Below, piece by piece: positions 1-7,016 of a stretch of DNA of 64,000 bases. The translations under genes and the position numbers were made by a program. The notes under the pieces are model-generated. The model was not told the DNA's origin. It searched no databases and saw nothing but the letters and a program-made list of their open reading frames with translations. Origin of the DNA: Chitinophaga cymbidii (GTDB lineage Bacteria; Bacteroidota; Bacteroidia; Chitinophagales; Chitinophagaceae). Where the stretch lies: positions 1,798,001 to 1,862,000 of the forward strand of contig NZ_BKAU01000001.1 of assembly GCF_007992715.1 (NCBI RefSeq), given 5' to 3'. How positions within the stretch are numbered: the first letter of the stretch is position 1; every line of letters starts with the position of its first letter.

Positions 1-528
1 CCGGAAACGATGAAGTTTGTGGTGAACAAGCTCCTGTATCCGAATAAATCGATAGATTTCCCTGATGCGGCCAGCACCGGTCCGTCTCCCCTGGCGGCCG
101 AGCTGTTCACGTTCCCCTTCATTCGTGGTGTGTTCATCTGCAGCAACTTTGTAACGCTTACAAAAACGGCTGAAACAGACTGGACAGATGTTATCCCGAC
201 CATCAAGCAATTCCTGAAGGAATACCTGGAAGATAACCGCGCGGTTATCAATGAAGAAGATATCGTGTCCAACATCACCCTGAGCGGCGATGAAACCGAA
301 GTGGTGCAACGCATCAAGGAATTGCTCGAGAACTACGTGAAACCTGCAGTTGAAATGGACGGCGGCGCCATCCAGTTCAAGGATTATCACGAAGGTGTGG
401 TAACCCTCGCCCTGCAAGGCTCATGTTCAGGCTGCCCCTCTTCCATGATCACCCTCAAAGCCGGCATTGAAGGCATGATGAAGCGGATGATCCCGGAAGT
501 AAAGGAAGTGGTGGCCGAAGCAGAATAA
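1..528 (+). CDS. nfu: Nfu/NifU-type Fe-S scaffold protein (5' end outside window)
   Basis: The protein likely assembles or carries Fe-S clusters for delivery to apo-enzymes in the cytosol. The frame is open from base 1 and reads P-E-T-M-K-F-V-V-N-K, which is the interior of the Nfu N-terminal domain, so the true start lies upstream of the window and the first ATG (base 10) is internal. The N-terminal Nfu domain occupies about the first 90 visible residues. The C-terminal NifU domain follows, with the cluster-binding C-x-x-C as GSCSGCPSS. It ends 97 nt before the next gene and is followed by a strong hairpin terminator. Family assignment is secure. The exact client proteins cannot be inferred here. 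Confidence 0.93.
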   Translation, partial: PETMKFVVNKLLYPNKSIDFPDAASTGPSPLAAELFTFPFIRGVFICSNFVTLTKTAETDWTDVIPTIKQFLKEYLEDNRAVINEEDIVSNITLSGDETEVVQRIKELLENYVKPAVEMDGGAIQFKDYHEGVVTLALQGSCSGCPSSMITLKAGIEGMMKRMIPEVKEVVAEAE

Positions 529-556
529 GCCATAGTTGAGTGAATGATAGTGTTAT

Positions 557-585
557 AAGCGCAGCAGCAGGCTGCGCTTTTTTCG
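557..585 (+). terminator. Terminator after nfu
   Basis: A 9-bp stem (557-565 pairing with 571-579) with a 5-nt loop is followed by a T-run. It sits directly downstream of the nfu stop and before the next promoter. Confidence 0.8.
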
Positions 586-596
586 TTTATGATCCT

Positions 597-604
597 TAGC
601 TTTA
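597..604 (+). promoter_or_regulatory. Candidate -7 box for the PNGase F-like operon
   Basis: TAGCTTTA matches the Bacteroidota TAnnTTTG element except for the last base and lies 20 nt before the chosen ATG at 625. No clear TTTG -33 box is seen at the usual spacing. Confidence 0.4.
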
Positions 605-624
605 CAGCCTTCAAACAACCAGCT

Positions 625-2295
625 ATGAGAGGAATTATCATCGCCTGTGCGCTGTGCCTGCTGGCAGCACCACTGTCCGCGCAGCAGGAAGCCGTGGTCA
701 CCTACGGTTTCCGCAATAACGGGAAGGCGTCCAGGGGAGAGCAGCAGCTGTACATCCGCGGTAACAGGATAAAAGTAGGAAATGCCGGCAGGCAGATGGA
801 GCAGCAATTCCTGCAGCTGGCGGACAAAGCGAGCTACCAGGTACTGAAAAGTAACGGCGCCGTATATACGTTCAAAAAGCCGTTCAGTGAATATATCAGG
901 CCGGAACTCCTGCCCGGCGTGGATACCATCCTCGGCATCCCCTGTAAAAAGGCAAAAGCGATCATCCGCTCCAACACCATCGAGATATGGTATACGGATG
1001 CGCTGAAAATAAAAGGCACGCCGAACATCACGGTGGCGCCGGGCCTCGGGCTGGTGCTGAAGATCGTGCGCAACGGCAATTCGGAGACCTTCGCCAAAAA
1101 CATCGAATACCGCAAAGTGAGTGATGCGGAACTGGACTGGCCCGCGCAATGGGGGCGCATCGTGGACGAGCCCACTTACCAGCGCCAGATCATCGAAAGC
1201 AGGTATACCACCCTTACTATCTTTGACCGCGAGCAGATCAGCTTCGGCCATGAAATTAAAAACCCCGCAGATGATCAGCGGGATGTGACCTACCGTTTTT
1301 CCGGCGGCACGGTGATCCTCAAAAAAGTAAAGCTGCCCGCTGCAAGGCGCGGCCAGCAACTGTTTGCGGAGCTGGTGCAGTATTCCAACGGCGATGCGTA
1401 CGACCGCACGGGATCTGTATTCATGATACCCGCGGACCAACCGCTTTCTTTCCTCAACGGACTGAAAGATGGCGTAGCCGCATTGCCGGTGTATGCCGGG
1501 CGTAACGGCAAAAAATACCAGGGCGTTGTTGCTACGGAAAACTATCTGCCGCCGCTGGAGCTGATGCGTTTCTTCACGCCTTTCGGCGTGCGGCATTTCA
1601 ATGCGCAGGCAAAGATCAAAGGATACGACTGGGCGGATTCCGCGGTATACAAACAGGATATTACCGCGCTGCTGCCGCGCCTGCAGGGCGATGTGTGGAT
1701 CGGCGTGTTCATCGGGAATTACGATAAAGGCGGGCACAAGGCCAGCCTTCAGTTCAAATACTATCCCGGTTTTGGAGATGGAGAGGCGCCGCCGGCGGAA
1801 AATAAAACCTGGCTGATGCCGGTTTTCAACAGCACGAATATCATGGAAATGGCGGGACAGGAGTATGGTACGATGTTCGACCAGGATTCGCTGACCGTTA
1901 CGGTAGATATTCCCGCGGGACTGAAGAACCTGAAGCTGCGCTACATCACTACCGGCCACGGCGGATGGGGCGGAGGAGATGAGTTCAACCCGAAGCAGAA
2001 CGAGATCTTCGCGGATGGCAAAAGAGTGTACCACTTCATTCCCTGGCGGGAAGATTGCGGAACCTACCGTTTCCTGAATCCCGCTTCCGGCAACTTTGGC
2101 TCCGGCCTTTCGTCTTCCGACCTGAGCCGTTCCAACTGGTGCCCCGGTACGCTGACCCTGCCGGTAGACATTCCGCTGCCTGACCTCGCGCCCGGAAAGC
2201 ACACGCTGCAGGTAGCCATTCCTTTAGGTAAACCGGAAGGCGGCAGCTTCAGCGCCTGGAACGTGTCCGGTGTTTTGATCGCAGAAAAAGAATAA
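625..2295 (+). CDS. Secreted PNGase F-like peptide-N-glycosidase
   Basis: The C-terminal half matches the peptide-N4-(N-acetyl-glucosaminyl)asparagine amidase F family, which removes N-glycans from glycoproteins outside the cytoplasm. Visible hallmarks are D-A-Y-D-R near residue 259 (position of the catalytic Asp of PNGase F), GHGGWGGGDEF with acidic residues, and the block SDLSRSNWCPGTL. Start 625 is preferred over 589 because it begins directly with a Sec signal (RGIIIACALCLLAAPLSAQ). The first 170 or so residues after the signal resemble the GLPGLI-type beta-rich domain of Bacteroidota, with an FKKPFSEYI segment and L-x-G-I-P-C-K-K-A. This gives 556 residues, much longer than classic PNGase F (about 315 mature). 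Eight bases separate it from pnuC, so the two are probably co-transcribed. Glycan specificity is unknown. Confidence 0.85.
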   Translation: MRGIIIACALCLLAAPLSAQQEAVVTYGFRNNGKASRGEQQLYIRGNRIKVGNAGRQMEQQFLQLADKASYQVLKSNGAVYTFKKPFSEYIRPELLPGVDTILGIPCKKAKAIIRSNTIEIWYTDALKIKGTPNITVAPGLGLVLKIVRNGNSETFAKNIEYRKVSDAELDWPAQWGRIVDEPTYQRQIIESRYTTLTIFDREQISFGHEIKNPADDQRDVTYRFSGGTVILKKVKLPAARRGQQLFAELVQYSNGDAYDRTGSVFMIPADQPLSFLNGLKDGVAALPVYAGRNGKKYQGVVATENYLPPLELMRFFTPFGVRHFNAQAKIKGYDWADSAVYKQDITALLPRLQGDVWIGVFIGNYDKGGHKASLQFKYYPGFGDGEAPPAENKTWLMPVFNSTNIMEMAGQEYGTMFDQDSLTVTVDIPAGLKNLKLRYITTGHGGWGGGDEFNPKQNEIFADGKRVYHFIPWREDCGTYRFLNPASGNFGSGLSSSDLSRSNWCPGTLTLPVDIPLPDLAPGKHTLQVAIPLGKPEGGSFSAWNVSGVLIAEKE

Positions 2296-2302
2296 TCCCT
2301 TC

Positions 2303-2926
2303 ATGGAAAATATCTGGCAGGAAATTATGACGGGCTTCCAGCACATGACCTGGCTGGAAGCGGTCGCCGTGCTGTTCGGTGTGCTGAGCGTGCTGTGCTC
2401 GCGGCAGAACAGCGTGTGGGTGTACCCCACCGGGCTGGTAAGCACCGGCATCTATACCTATATGCTGGCGCAGCAGCATTTCAGGTTGTACGCGGAAGCG
2501 GCGCTGAATGCCTATTACTTCATCATGAGCGTGTACGGCTGGTATTACTGGGCAAGAAAGAACCCGGCAAAAAAAGAAACGGCTATAACGCGGATGGATA
2601 AACGTGAATTGGGTATCGCCACCGGCATTGCGGGTATCGGGTGGATCGTGATCTATACCCTGCTGCGCAATTTCTCCAATTCGGACGTGCCCGTGCTGGA
2701 CGCCTTTGTGTCCGCCACCGCCTGCAGCGGCATGTGGCTGCTGGCAAAGCGCAAGGTAGAGAACTGGATATTCCTGAACATTTCCAACTTTGTGGCGGTG
2801 CCGTTGTTGTTTTACAAACATCTTGCGCTAACAGCGCTGCTCACCATTTTTTTATTCATCGTAGCAGTGACGGGATATTTCCACTGGTTGAAGATCTACC
2901 GTCAGCAGCAATTGGCAGAACATTGA
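2303..2926 (+). CDS. pnuC: PnuC nicotinamide riboside transporter
   Basis: This inner-membrane carrier imports nicotinamide riboside for NAD salvage. The 207-residue product is almost entirely hydrophobic, with about seven helices. It carries the family-typical stretch around WVYPTGLVSTGIYTYM and the NAYYFIMSVYGWYYW segment that lines the substrate path. Its TGA stop overlaps the TTG start of the downstream kinase by two bases, a strong sign of translational coupling. PnuC needs a kinase to trap its substrate by phosphorylation, and that kinase is encoded next. Confidence 0.95.
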   Translation: MENIWQEIMTGFQHMTWLEAVAVLFGVLSVLCSRQNSVWVYPTGLVSTGIYTYMLAQQHFRLYAEAALNAYYFIMSVYGWYYWARKNPAKKETAITRMDKRELGIATGIAGIGWIVIYTLLRNFSNSDVPVLDAFVSATACSGMWLLAKRKVENWIFLNISNFVAVPLLFYKHLALTALLTIFLFIVAVTGYFHWLKIYRQQQLAEH

Positions 2927-3438
2927 AAAAAGTAGTGGTCATCGGTCCGGAATCTACCGGCAAAAGTACGCTCAGCGAACAGCTCGCCAGTCATTACAAA
3001 ACGGTCTGGGTGCCGGAGTTCGCACGGGATTACCTGGAAACGCTCGGCCGTCCGTATACACAGGAAGACCTGCTGCGCATTGCGGAAGGTCAGCTGCAGT
3101 CGGAAGATGACATGGCGGTAAAAGCGAACGGGCTGCTGATCTGCGATACGGACCTGCAGGTGGTGAAGGTATGGAGCGAAGCGAAGTATGGCGATTGTGA
3201 TCCACGCATTTTAGCGCTGATCGCCTCCCGGCAATACGATCTGTATCTGCTGACCTATATTGACATGGACTGGGTGGACGATCCCCTGCGGGAGCACCCC
3301 CATCCGGATGAACGGGCGCACTTCTATGCCGTGTACCGGGACATTGTGGTGAACGCGGGCCTGCCCTGGGCGGACGTTCGCGGGAGTTATGCGCAGCGGT
3401 TGCAAACAGCGATCGGAGCGGTAGATAAAATATTATAA
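2923..3438 (+). CDS. nadR: NadR-type nicotinamide riboside kinase (AAA ATPase)
   Basis: This P-loop kinase probably phosphorylates nicotinamide riboside to NMN inside the cell and so drives uptake by PnuC. The start is TTG at 2923, overlapping the pnuC stop, and gives the compact N-terminus KKVVVIGPESTGKST with Walker A at residues 7-14. Further family motifs are VPEFARDYLE and LICDTDLQVVKVWSE. The product has 171 residues and corresponds to the kinase half of NadR. There is no N-terminal HTH or NMN adenylyltransferase domain. The frame stays open upstream to 2641, but that extension lies antiparallel to nothing and inside pnuC, so it is rejected as a start. Confidence 0.9.
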   Translation: MKKVVVIGPESTGKSTLSEQLASHYKTVWVPEFARDYLETLGRPYTQEDLLRIAEGQLQSEDDMAVKANGLLICDTDLQVVKVWSEAKYGDCDPRILALIASRQYDLYLLTYIDMDWVDDPLREHPHPDERAHFYAVYRDIVVNAGLPWADVRGSYAQRLQTAIGAVDKIL

Positions 3439-3439
3439 G

Positions 3440-3526
3440 ATGAGAAGATCAACGAGGTATATTCCGATGATCGTTTTGCTGGTATTTCTGGCGATAGCAT
3501 TGATCATTGTGCTGGTAAGCAGATGA
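3440..3526 (+). CDS. Putative 28-residue single-span membrane peptide
   Basis: ATG follows the kinase stop by one base (TAAGATG arrangement) and opens a frame of 28 codons ended by TGA. The peptide has a short basic head (MRRSTRY) and then an uninterrupted hydrophobic helix (MIVLLVFLAIALIIVLV) ending in SR. The positive-inside head plus one helix fits a real small membrane protein, and the tight spacing fits an operon member. I recognise no family. It may be a chance ORF, but the composition is very unlike shadow frames nearby. Confidence 0.5.
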   Translation: MRRSTRYIPMIVLLVFLAIALIIVLVSR

Positions 3527-3592
3527 TATCTTTTACGCAGGGATGGAAGGTGGCCGTTAGCCGGAATGCAGATAATTGCAGGGGTTGTTTTA

Positions 3593-4345
3593 TCATGGCT
3601 TTTCCTTGCCCGAAGCGGGTTTCGGGTCCGTCACCAATTCCGCGATATCCGGGTCAGGCGCAATATTGCGCATCTGCAGCAATATCCTCCGCTGCCGCCA
3701 CACGGTGATCCTGGCAGGCGGAACTACGGTATATTTAATAGGGTTCGGCAGGCAGGCCGCTATCATGGCCGCTTCTTCACGGTTCAGCCGCCCGGCGGGT
3801 TTATGATAATAATTTTGCGCCGCCGCTTCAATGCCAAAGATCCCTTCTCCCATTTCGGCTACATTGAGATACATTTCCAGGATACGCCGCTTGCCCCAGA
3901 TATGCTCGATCATAAACGTAAAATACACTTCCAGCCCTTTCCGGAACCAGCCGCCATGCTGCCAGAGAAAAACGTTCTTGGCCACCTGCTGGCTGATGGT
4001 GCTCGCGCCGCGCATGTTCTTGCTTTTCCGGTTATGCTTCATCGCTTTTTCAATCGATTTGAAATCAAAACCATTATGGTCCGGGAACAGCTGATCTTCA
4101 CTGGCGATCACCGCCAGCCGGGCATGCTGCGAGATCTCCTCCATATCCACCCAATCCTTTTGCAATGATTTATCCGTTCCCCACAGGCTGAACCAGCTGC
4201 TGATCATAGTAATGGTCACAGGCGGGTTCACCCAGCGGAGCAGGACGATGTACAACAGTTGCGCAATAAAAAGTACGATGAATATTTTCTTCAGTAACCT
4301 CCAGGTTCTGGGGACAATACCTTTTAATTTCATACCGGCCGGCAA
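3593..4345 (-). CDS. mtgA: Monofunctional peptidoglycan glycosyltransferase
   Basis: A GT51 enzyme that polymerises lipid II into glycan strands at the periplasmic face of the inner membrane. One N-terminal membrane helix (about residues 20-38) anchors it. The GT51 motifs are present in order: ASEDQLFPDHNGFD with the catalytic Glu, MRGASTISQQVAKN, and KRRILEMYLN. There is no transpeptidase domain, and the length (250) suits MtgA. Met1 and Met5 are both possible starts. It is transcribed divergently from the YciO-type gene, and the 81-bp gap between them holds both promoters. Confidence 0.93.
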   Translation of the reverse strand: MPAGMKLKGIVPRTWRLLKKIFIVLFIAQLLYIVLLRWVNPPVTITMISSWFSLWGTDKSLQKDWVDMEEISQHARLAVIASEDQLFPDHNGFDFKSIEKAMKHNRKSKNMRGASTISQQVAKNVFLWQHGGWFRKGLEVYFTFMIEHIWGKRRILEMYLNVAEMGEGIFGIEAAAQNYYHKPAGRLNREEAAMIAACLPNPIKYTVVPPARITVWRQRRILLQMRNIAPDPDIAELVTDPKPASGKEKP

Positions 4346-4426
4346 GTTAGGAAGATTAATTCGTATTTTCCGGCAGGCAACCTTGCGCTGCCGCCGATTG
4401 TTATAACTGTAGCTAAAACCAGGATC

Positions 4427-5044
4427 ATGCTGTTAGAACTTCACCCGCAGAACCCTCATCCGCGAAATCTGAAAACGGTCATCGAGTGCCTGAAAGACGG
4501 CGGGATCGTGATTTACCCGACCGATACGGTATACGGAATGGGCTGCGATATTTTTTCGGGCAGTGCGGTTGAACGGATATGCCGGATCAAGGGGATCGAT
4601 CCGAAAAAAGCGCATTTTTCTTTTATCTGCTACGACCTCAGTCACCTGACCGACTATACGAAAAGTGTGGACACGCCGCTCTTCCGCATACTGAAGAAGG
4701 CGCTGCCGGGGCCATATACCTTCATCCTGCCCGCGAGCCGTCAGGTGCCGAAAATGCTGAAAGCAAAGCGAAACACGGTGGGCATCCGCGTACCGGACAA
4801 CCTCGTTTGCCGCACCATCGTGAAAGAACTGGGAAACCCCATCATGAGCACTTCCCTGCCCATCGAGGAGTATGTGGAAGAGTATACGGACCCGGAGATC
4901 ATCCATCAGAAATTCGGGCATCTCGTGGATATTGTGATCGACGCCGGCGCGGGCGGCTTAACGCTGTCCACCGTGATCGATTGTACGGGTGATGAACCGG
5001 AGCTGGTGAGGGAAGGAGCGGGAAGCTTTGAAGCGCTGGTGTAA
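4427..5044 (+). CDS. Sua5/YciO/YrdC family protein, YciO-type
   Basis: The fold is that of threonylcarbamoyl-AMP synthase, which feeds t6A modification of ANN-decoding tRNAs. The opening IVIYPTDTVYGMGCD is the family nucleotide/threonine site. The body aligns by eye with E. coli YciO more than TsaC: GPYTFILPASRQVPKMLKAK, GIRVPDN and STSLP are YciO-like, and the TsaC K-x-R-P-x-x-K-P-L block is replaced by RIKGIDPKKAHFSF. Full-length Sua5 would have an extra C-terminal domain, which is missing. YciO proteins have been reported to be weak in TC-AMP synthesis, so a t6A role is plausible but not assured. Confidence 0.85.
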   Translation: MLLELHPQNPHPRNLKTVIECLKDGGIVIYPTDTVYGMGCDIFSGSAVERICRIKGIDPKKAHFSFICYDLSHLTDYTKSVDTPLFRILKKALPGPYTFILPASRQVPKMLKAKRNTVGIRVPDNLVCRTIVKELGNPIMSTSLPIEEYVEEYTDPEIIHQKFGHLVDIVIDAGAGGLTLSTVIDCTGDEPELVREGAGSFEALV

Positions 5045-5057
5045 AAGAACCGCCAAA

Positions 5058-5092
5058 TAAAAACGGGGCGCACCATTGCTGATACGCCCCGC
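5058..5092 (-). terminator. Terminator after pepC
   Basis: Stem CGGGGCG/CGCCCCG (5064-5070 with 5085-5091) and, on the minus strand, a following GTTTTTATTT tail. It serves the minus-strand aminopeptidase; the plus side has no T-run. Confidence 0.75.
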
Positions 5093-5109
5093 ATCCATTC
5101 AAATATTTT

Positions 5110-6255
5110 TTACAATCCCATTTTCTTCGCAATATCTTTCGGGATCGCCTTTTTATTCACCATAAAACAGGTGGTCTTGTAAGCGAAATAAGGCATGGAC
5201 GCAAAGAAATAGCCGTCACATTCATTCGCGGTGCCCCAGGAGTTCTTCACCCGGAAGAACTTGTTGCCCTGCTGGTCTTTCACGATGCCGGTGATATGCA
5301 TGCCGTGATCGTCCTGCGTTTCAAAATTATCGAATGCCAGCTGGCGGTTTTCCTGCGTGATCACTTTTTCCTTTACGGGGCTGGTGAACAGGTCGCGGCG
5401 CTCGGCTTCCGTATAGTCCGCCCAGTCTTTTTCCGGCACGATCGCCAGGCCATCCTTGAAAGAAAATCCCCTTTCGCTCACATCCGCGGCCCAGGCCAGC
5501 GTGTAGCCGTTCAGCACGGCCTGCTCGGCGATGCTGGTGAATTCTTTCAGGGGAACGTTGTATACTTTTTCCCAGTTCCAGTTATCCGGCACTTCCAGCA
5601 CGAACTGTTCGTAAAAAGGATGATGGGAGAAAGAAGAGATGATCACATAATCATCCGCATTCAGCCCAAGCTCTTTGGCGAAAGATTGCGGCGTGTATGT
5701 TTTACCGTTATACTCGAATTTCTCGGGAGTTGCGCCGATGTACGCATCCAGCACGCCATCGAAAGCTTTTTGCCAGTTGGGGTTGACTGCTTTGGCATCG
5801 CCGAGGCTTTTCACCATTCCTTCCAGCAGGCCCACCATTTCAGCGTGGTTGTAGGAATCTCCGCGGTTGCCGTCGTATGCTTCCTGCGGCACGAGGCCGT
5901 AGTTTTTCAGGCAAAGCAGGTCATCCGGAAAGCCGCCGCCTTCACCGAAGTTGGCTTTGCCGTGCATGCGCACATAGTTCGTTGCTTTCAGCGGGTACAT
6001 TTTGCGCACCACGAACATTTCGCTCAGGTTCAGGTTTTTGCCTTTGCCGTTGCGCAGCAGCTCGGATTCAAAAAAGGAAAGCCCGGAAAAAGACCAGCAG
6101 GTGCCGGTTCTGCCCTGGTTCTGCACATCAAAGGCATCCTGGCTTTTGAGAACGGTGAATTGGTATTTGCTACCCTCTTTGTTGGTAAGGGTTGCATCCT
6201 GTGCAACCGCGGCCATGCTGAACAGCAGGGCTGCGCCAACCATCAATTTCTTCAT
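5110..6255 (-). CDS. pepC: Secreted aminopeptidase C / bleomycin hydrolase family (C1B)
   Basis: A papain-fold cysteine aminopeptidase. The catalytic triad is visible: Cys53 in RTGTCWSF, His320 in HGMHITG and Asn338 in KNSWG. The start at 6255 gives a clean Sec signal (KKLMVGAALLFSMAAVAQ). The longer frame from 6288 would run across the -7 promoter box and is rejected. The 381-residue length is shorter than the yeast or E. coli-type cytosolic enzymes (about 450). Export implies a role in peptide trimming in the periplasm instead of cytosolic turnover; this is inference from the signal peptide. Confidence 0.9.
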   Translation of the reverse strand: MKKLMVGAALLFSMAAVAQDATLTNKEGSKYQFTVLKSQDAFDVQNQGRTGTCWSFSGLSFFESELLRNGKGKNLNLSEMFVVRKMYPLKATNYVRMHGKANFGEGGGFPDDLLCLKNYGLVPQEAYDGNRGDSYNHAEMVGLLEGMVKSLGDAKAVNPNWQKAFDGVLDAYIGATPEKFEYNGKTYTPQSFAKELGLNADDYVIISSFSHHPFYEQFVLEVPDNWNWEKVYNVPLKEFTSIAEQAVLNGYTLAWAADVSERGFSFKDGLAIVPEKDWADYTEAERRDLFTSPVKEKVITQENRQLAFDNFETQDDHGMHITGIVKDQQGNKFFRVKNSWGTANECDGYFFASMPYFAYKTTCFMVNKKAIPKDIAKKMGL

Positions 6256-6285
6256 GCGGTTTAGTTTGTTGTTAAATGATGACAG

Positions 6286-6293
6286 CAAATGTA
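6286..6293 (-). promoter_or_regulatory. -7 box of pepC promoter
   Basis: Reads TACATTTG on the minus strand, a perfect TAnnTTTG, 31 nt before the ATG at 6255. It decides against the upstream in-frame ATG at 6288. Confidence 0.6.
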
Positions 6294-6306
6294 ATGGTAA
6301 AACGCA

Positions 6307-6861
6307 TTATTGCAGCCCCGAGGATTGATGAGCGGTAGCGGCGGCCTCATATTGTTCCCGGGTGATCTCCCAGCGCCAAAGCTCCCCCACGTCCGTTCCG
6401 TTCACCGCACCGGCGAAGCGGAGGCCGCATTTCTGCAGCACTTTTACGGCCGCGTTGTACTCTTCCAGCGTATGCGCGATCACTTTGGAAACGTAAGGAT
6501 GGCTGAATGCAAAGCGGATCAGGGCCAGCCCCATTTCTGTGGCGTATCCCTGCTCCCGGTAGTCCGGCGACACCTCATAGCCGATCTCCACAACCCCTTC
6601 GGGCGTGGGCCGGCCTTTAAAGCTGGCAGTGCCAATGAGACGATTATCAGCCTGGTGTACGGCCAGGTAAAAAAACCATCCCGTCAGGGACGGATCATTG
6701 CGTAATTTATCATAAGCCACCAACACCATTTCAGGATATTCGGTCCAATTTTCTGGCACGTCTACCCCCAACGTTTGGGCCAATGCTTCATTCCCGTGCA
6801 ACAACGCCTCAAAATGCTGTAACGTGCAAGTCAACAATTGTAACCTCAAGGTTTGGATCAT
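6307..6861 (-). CDS. GNAT family N-acetyltransferase
   Basis: An acetyl-CoA-dependent N-acyltransferase of the RimJ/RimL-like branch, 184 residues. The acetyl-CoA pyrophosphate loop is YREQGYATEM, preceded by the beta4 strand VVEIGYEVSPD and followed by the NAAVKVLQKCGLRF segment typical of the C-terminal half of the fold. The N-terminal LRLQLLTCT is also usual for this branch. It lies upstream of pepC on the same strand, but pepC has its own promoter. The acceptor substrate cannot be predicted from the sequence. Confidence 0.85.
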   Translation of the reverse strand: MIQTLRLQLLTCTLQHFEALLHGNEALAQTLGVDVPENWTEYPEMVLVAYDKLRNDPSLTGWFFYLAVHQADNRLIGTASFKGRPTPEGVVEIGYEVSPDYREQGYATEMGLALIRFAFSHPYVSKVIAHTLEEYNAAVKVLQKCGLRFAGAVNGTDVGELWRWEITREQYEAAATAHQSSGLQ

Positions 6862-6934
6862 ATGCGAAAACTAGTAAACGATTTTGGGAAAAACAAGGGG
6901 CTTACCGGGAAGTAACCAGAGATTTTTTATCAGG

Positions 6935-7000
6935 AAAAAAGACCGGCGGAATTGGTAAAGCGGGTGGACTAAATTGCGCCCGCATACAGCATTCCGCCGG
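6935..7000 (-). terminator. Terminator after polA
   Basis: On the minus strand a 10-bp stem (6991-7000 with 6943-6952) encloses an inner GCGGG/CCCGC stem and is followed by TCTTTTTTCC. The loop is long for a simple terminator, so the inner stem probably stacks on the outer one. Confidence 0.6.
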
Positions 7001-7016
7001 CCTGTAAAAATCATTA

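Noticed and set aside
553..2202. 549-residue open frame on the minus strand opposite the PNGase F-like gene
   Set aside because: It is an antisense shadow produced by high GC at the third codon position; no domain, no signal and no promoter, while the plus strand has clear family motifs.
2641..2922. Long N-terminal extension of the NR kinase
   Set aside because: It lies wholly inside pnuC in another frame; the TTG start at 2923 gives the standard Walker A distance.
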